A stretch of DNA of 64,000 bases from Comamonas composti DSM 21721 (lineage in GTDB: Bacteria; Pseudomonadota; Gammaproteobacteria; Burkholderiales; Burkholderiaceae_C), in NCBI RefSeq assembly GCF_000429845.1, contig NZ_AUCQ01000027.1, forward strand, positions 1-64,000. The letters are read 5' to 3'. Shown here piece by piece: positions 63,123 to 64,000 of this stretch. The notes under the pieces were generated by a model. The model searched no databases. It saw nothing but the letters and a program-made list of their open reading frames with translations, and was not told the origin of the DNA. How positions within the stretch are numbered: the first letter of the stretch is position 1; every line of letters begins with the position of its first letter. The position numbers and the translations under genes were made by a program.

Positions 63123-64000
63123 ATGGACTTTGACCTCAGCGAAGATCAGCGCGCCTTTGCCGATACCGCTCGCGCCTTTGCCCAGGCGGAACTGGCGCCC
63201 CATGCCGCCGAATGGGATCGCGAATCCATCTTCCCCCGCGAAGCCATCGCCAAGGCCGGCGAGCTGGGTTTTTGCGGCCTGTACGCCCCCGAAAGCGCCG
63301 GCGGCCTGGCCCTGCCGCGCCTGGATGCCACCCTGGTGTTTGAAGAACTGGCAGCCGTCGACCCCAGCACCACGGCCTTCATCACCATCCACAACATGGC
63401 CACCTGGATGCTGGGTACCTGGGCCCAGGATGGCGTGCACAAGCAATGGGGCGAGGCACTCACCAGCGGGCAAAAATTAGCCAGCTACTGCCTGACCGAG
63501 CCCGGCGCCGGCTCGGACGCAGCCTCGCTCAAGACCCGGGCCGAGCTGGTGGGTAGCGAATACCGCATCAACGGCGCCAAGGCATTCATCAGCGGCGCCG
63601 GCGCCACCGATATGCTGGTGCTGATGGCCAGAACTGGGGATGCCAACTCTGGCGCATCGGGCATATCGGCCTTTGCCGTGCCCGCCGATACCCCCGGCAT
63701 CAGCTACGGCAAAAAAGAAGAAAAAATGGGCTGGAACAGCCAGCCCACCCGCGTCATCAGCTTTGACAATGTGCGCATTCCTGCCGACCACCTGCTGGGC
63801 CGCGAGGGCGAGGGTTTCAAGATCGCCATGAAGGGCCTGGACGGCGGGCGCATCAACATCGCCACCTGCTCGGTGGGCGCGGCCCAGGGCGCCCTCACCC
63901 AGGCCCAGCAGTACATGCAGGAGCGCAAGCAGTTTGGCAAGCCCATTGCCAGCTTTCAGGCGCTGCAATTCAAGCTGGCCGATATGGCCACCGAACTGGT
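63123..64000 (+). CDS. Acyl-CoA dehydrogenase (isobutyryl-CoA type), cut by window end
   Basis: The frame is open from the ATG at 63123 (AGGAGA upstream) through the window end, 292 codons. MDFDLSEDQRAFADTARAFA, CLTEPGAGSDAASLKTRAEL (FAD loop), GAKAFISGAGATDMLVLMAR and MGWNSQPTRVISFDNVRIP are acyl-CoA dehydrogenase features. The short-branched-chain type near mmsA suggests isobutyryl-CoA dehydrogenase of valine breakdown. The catalytic Glu and C-terminus lie beyond the window. Confidence 0.9.
   Translation, partial: MDFDLSEDQRAFADTARAFAQAELAPHAAEWDRESIFPREAIAKAGELGFCGLYAPESAGGLALPRLDATLVFEELAAVDPSTTAFITIHNMATWMLGTWAQDGVHKQWGEALTSGQKLASYCLTEPGAGSDAASLKTRAELVGSEYRINGAKAFISGAGATDMLVLMARTGDANSGASGISAFAVPADTPGISYGKKEEKMGWNSQPTRVISFDNVRIPADHLLGREGEGFKIAMKGLDGGRINIATCSVGAAQGALTQAQQYMQERKQFGKPIASFQALQFKLADMATEL

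Overview
The window is high-GC proteobacterial chromosome. Gene content and repeats point to the betaproteobacterial family Comamonadaceae, perhaps Comamonas or a relative: an intracellular PHB depolymerase beside an RnfB-like ferredoxin, holC-pepA divergent from lptFG, a dapC-dapD-pilU-dapE-prmB block, and many copies of short AGCGCT-cored and CCCCTGAG...GCGGCCCT repeats. The genus is an inference. The window starts at the replication terminus, because a dif-like site (XerC arm, TGTATA, TTATGTTTAAT) lies at 1744-1771.

The first 1.77 kb is the most unusual part. A 1,665-bp unit (96-1760) is bounded by direct repeats of at least 95 bp, identical at all 95 positions visible. Each repeat ends exactly at the 6-bp central region of the dif-like site. 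The unit encodes five tightly overlapping minus-strand genes. The first resembles the VC1465/XafT family of Xer recombination activators, first described in the satellite phage TLCphi. No integrase, replication or coat gene is recognisable. It looks like a minimal element that exploits XerCD, present in at least two tandem copies, and its xafT reading frame runs through the attachment junction.

From 1.8 to 5.2 kb there is a membrane protein of unknown role, a KfrA-like coiled-coil DNA-binding protein and a divergent tyrosine recombinase, separated by a palindrome-rich control region. From 5.3 to 12.7 kb lie an RND efflux operon (membrane fusion protein, permease, outer-membrane channel) and a Bcr/CflA drug transporter. 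From 12.8 to 20.8 kb come a DUF1566 protein, a group of lipid- or carbonyl-type oxidoreductases with a thioesterase, an asparaginase, lexA with two SOS boxes, and a D-2-hydroxyacid dehydrogenase. Then follow a DUF2486-like gene, holC and pepA facing lptF-lptG (21.2-26.1 kb), a CbiX-like chelatase, cysB, an aminotransferase, an IclR regulator, ppiD with a possible attenuator, tRNA-His and dusA (26.2-33.6 kb).

The second half carries phaZ-rnfB, a chemoreceptor with a C-terminal Cache domain, the lysine-pathway block with pilU (37.5-43.1 kb), an acyl-CoA synthetase, and a zwf-glk-lactonase operon (43.2-48.4 kb). After a gloA2-like gene and an AT-rich gap come rng-maf-rlmH-rsfS, hemF-purD-yebC, a HerA-like ATPase, a threonine dehydratase-type gene and upp. 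The end holds the start of a valine-type catabolic cluster: marR, mmsA, an LprI-like secreted protein and an acyl-CoA dehydrogenase cut by the window edge.

Two copies of a 265/266-bp MITE-like element with 18-bp terminal inverted repeats and 3-bp TNA target duplications lie at 20935-21200 and 48614-48878. Each sits exactly on the stop codon of a minus-strand gene and in the same orientation. Another repeat family occurs in at least eight places, including in frame inside dapE and prmB.
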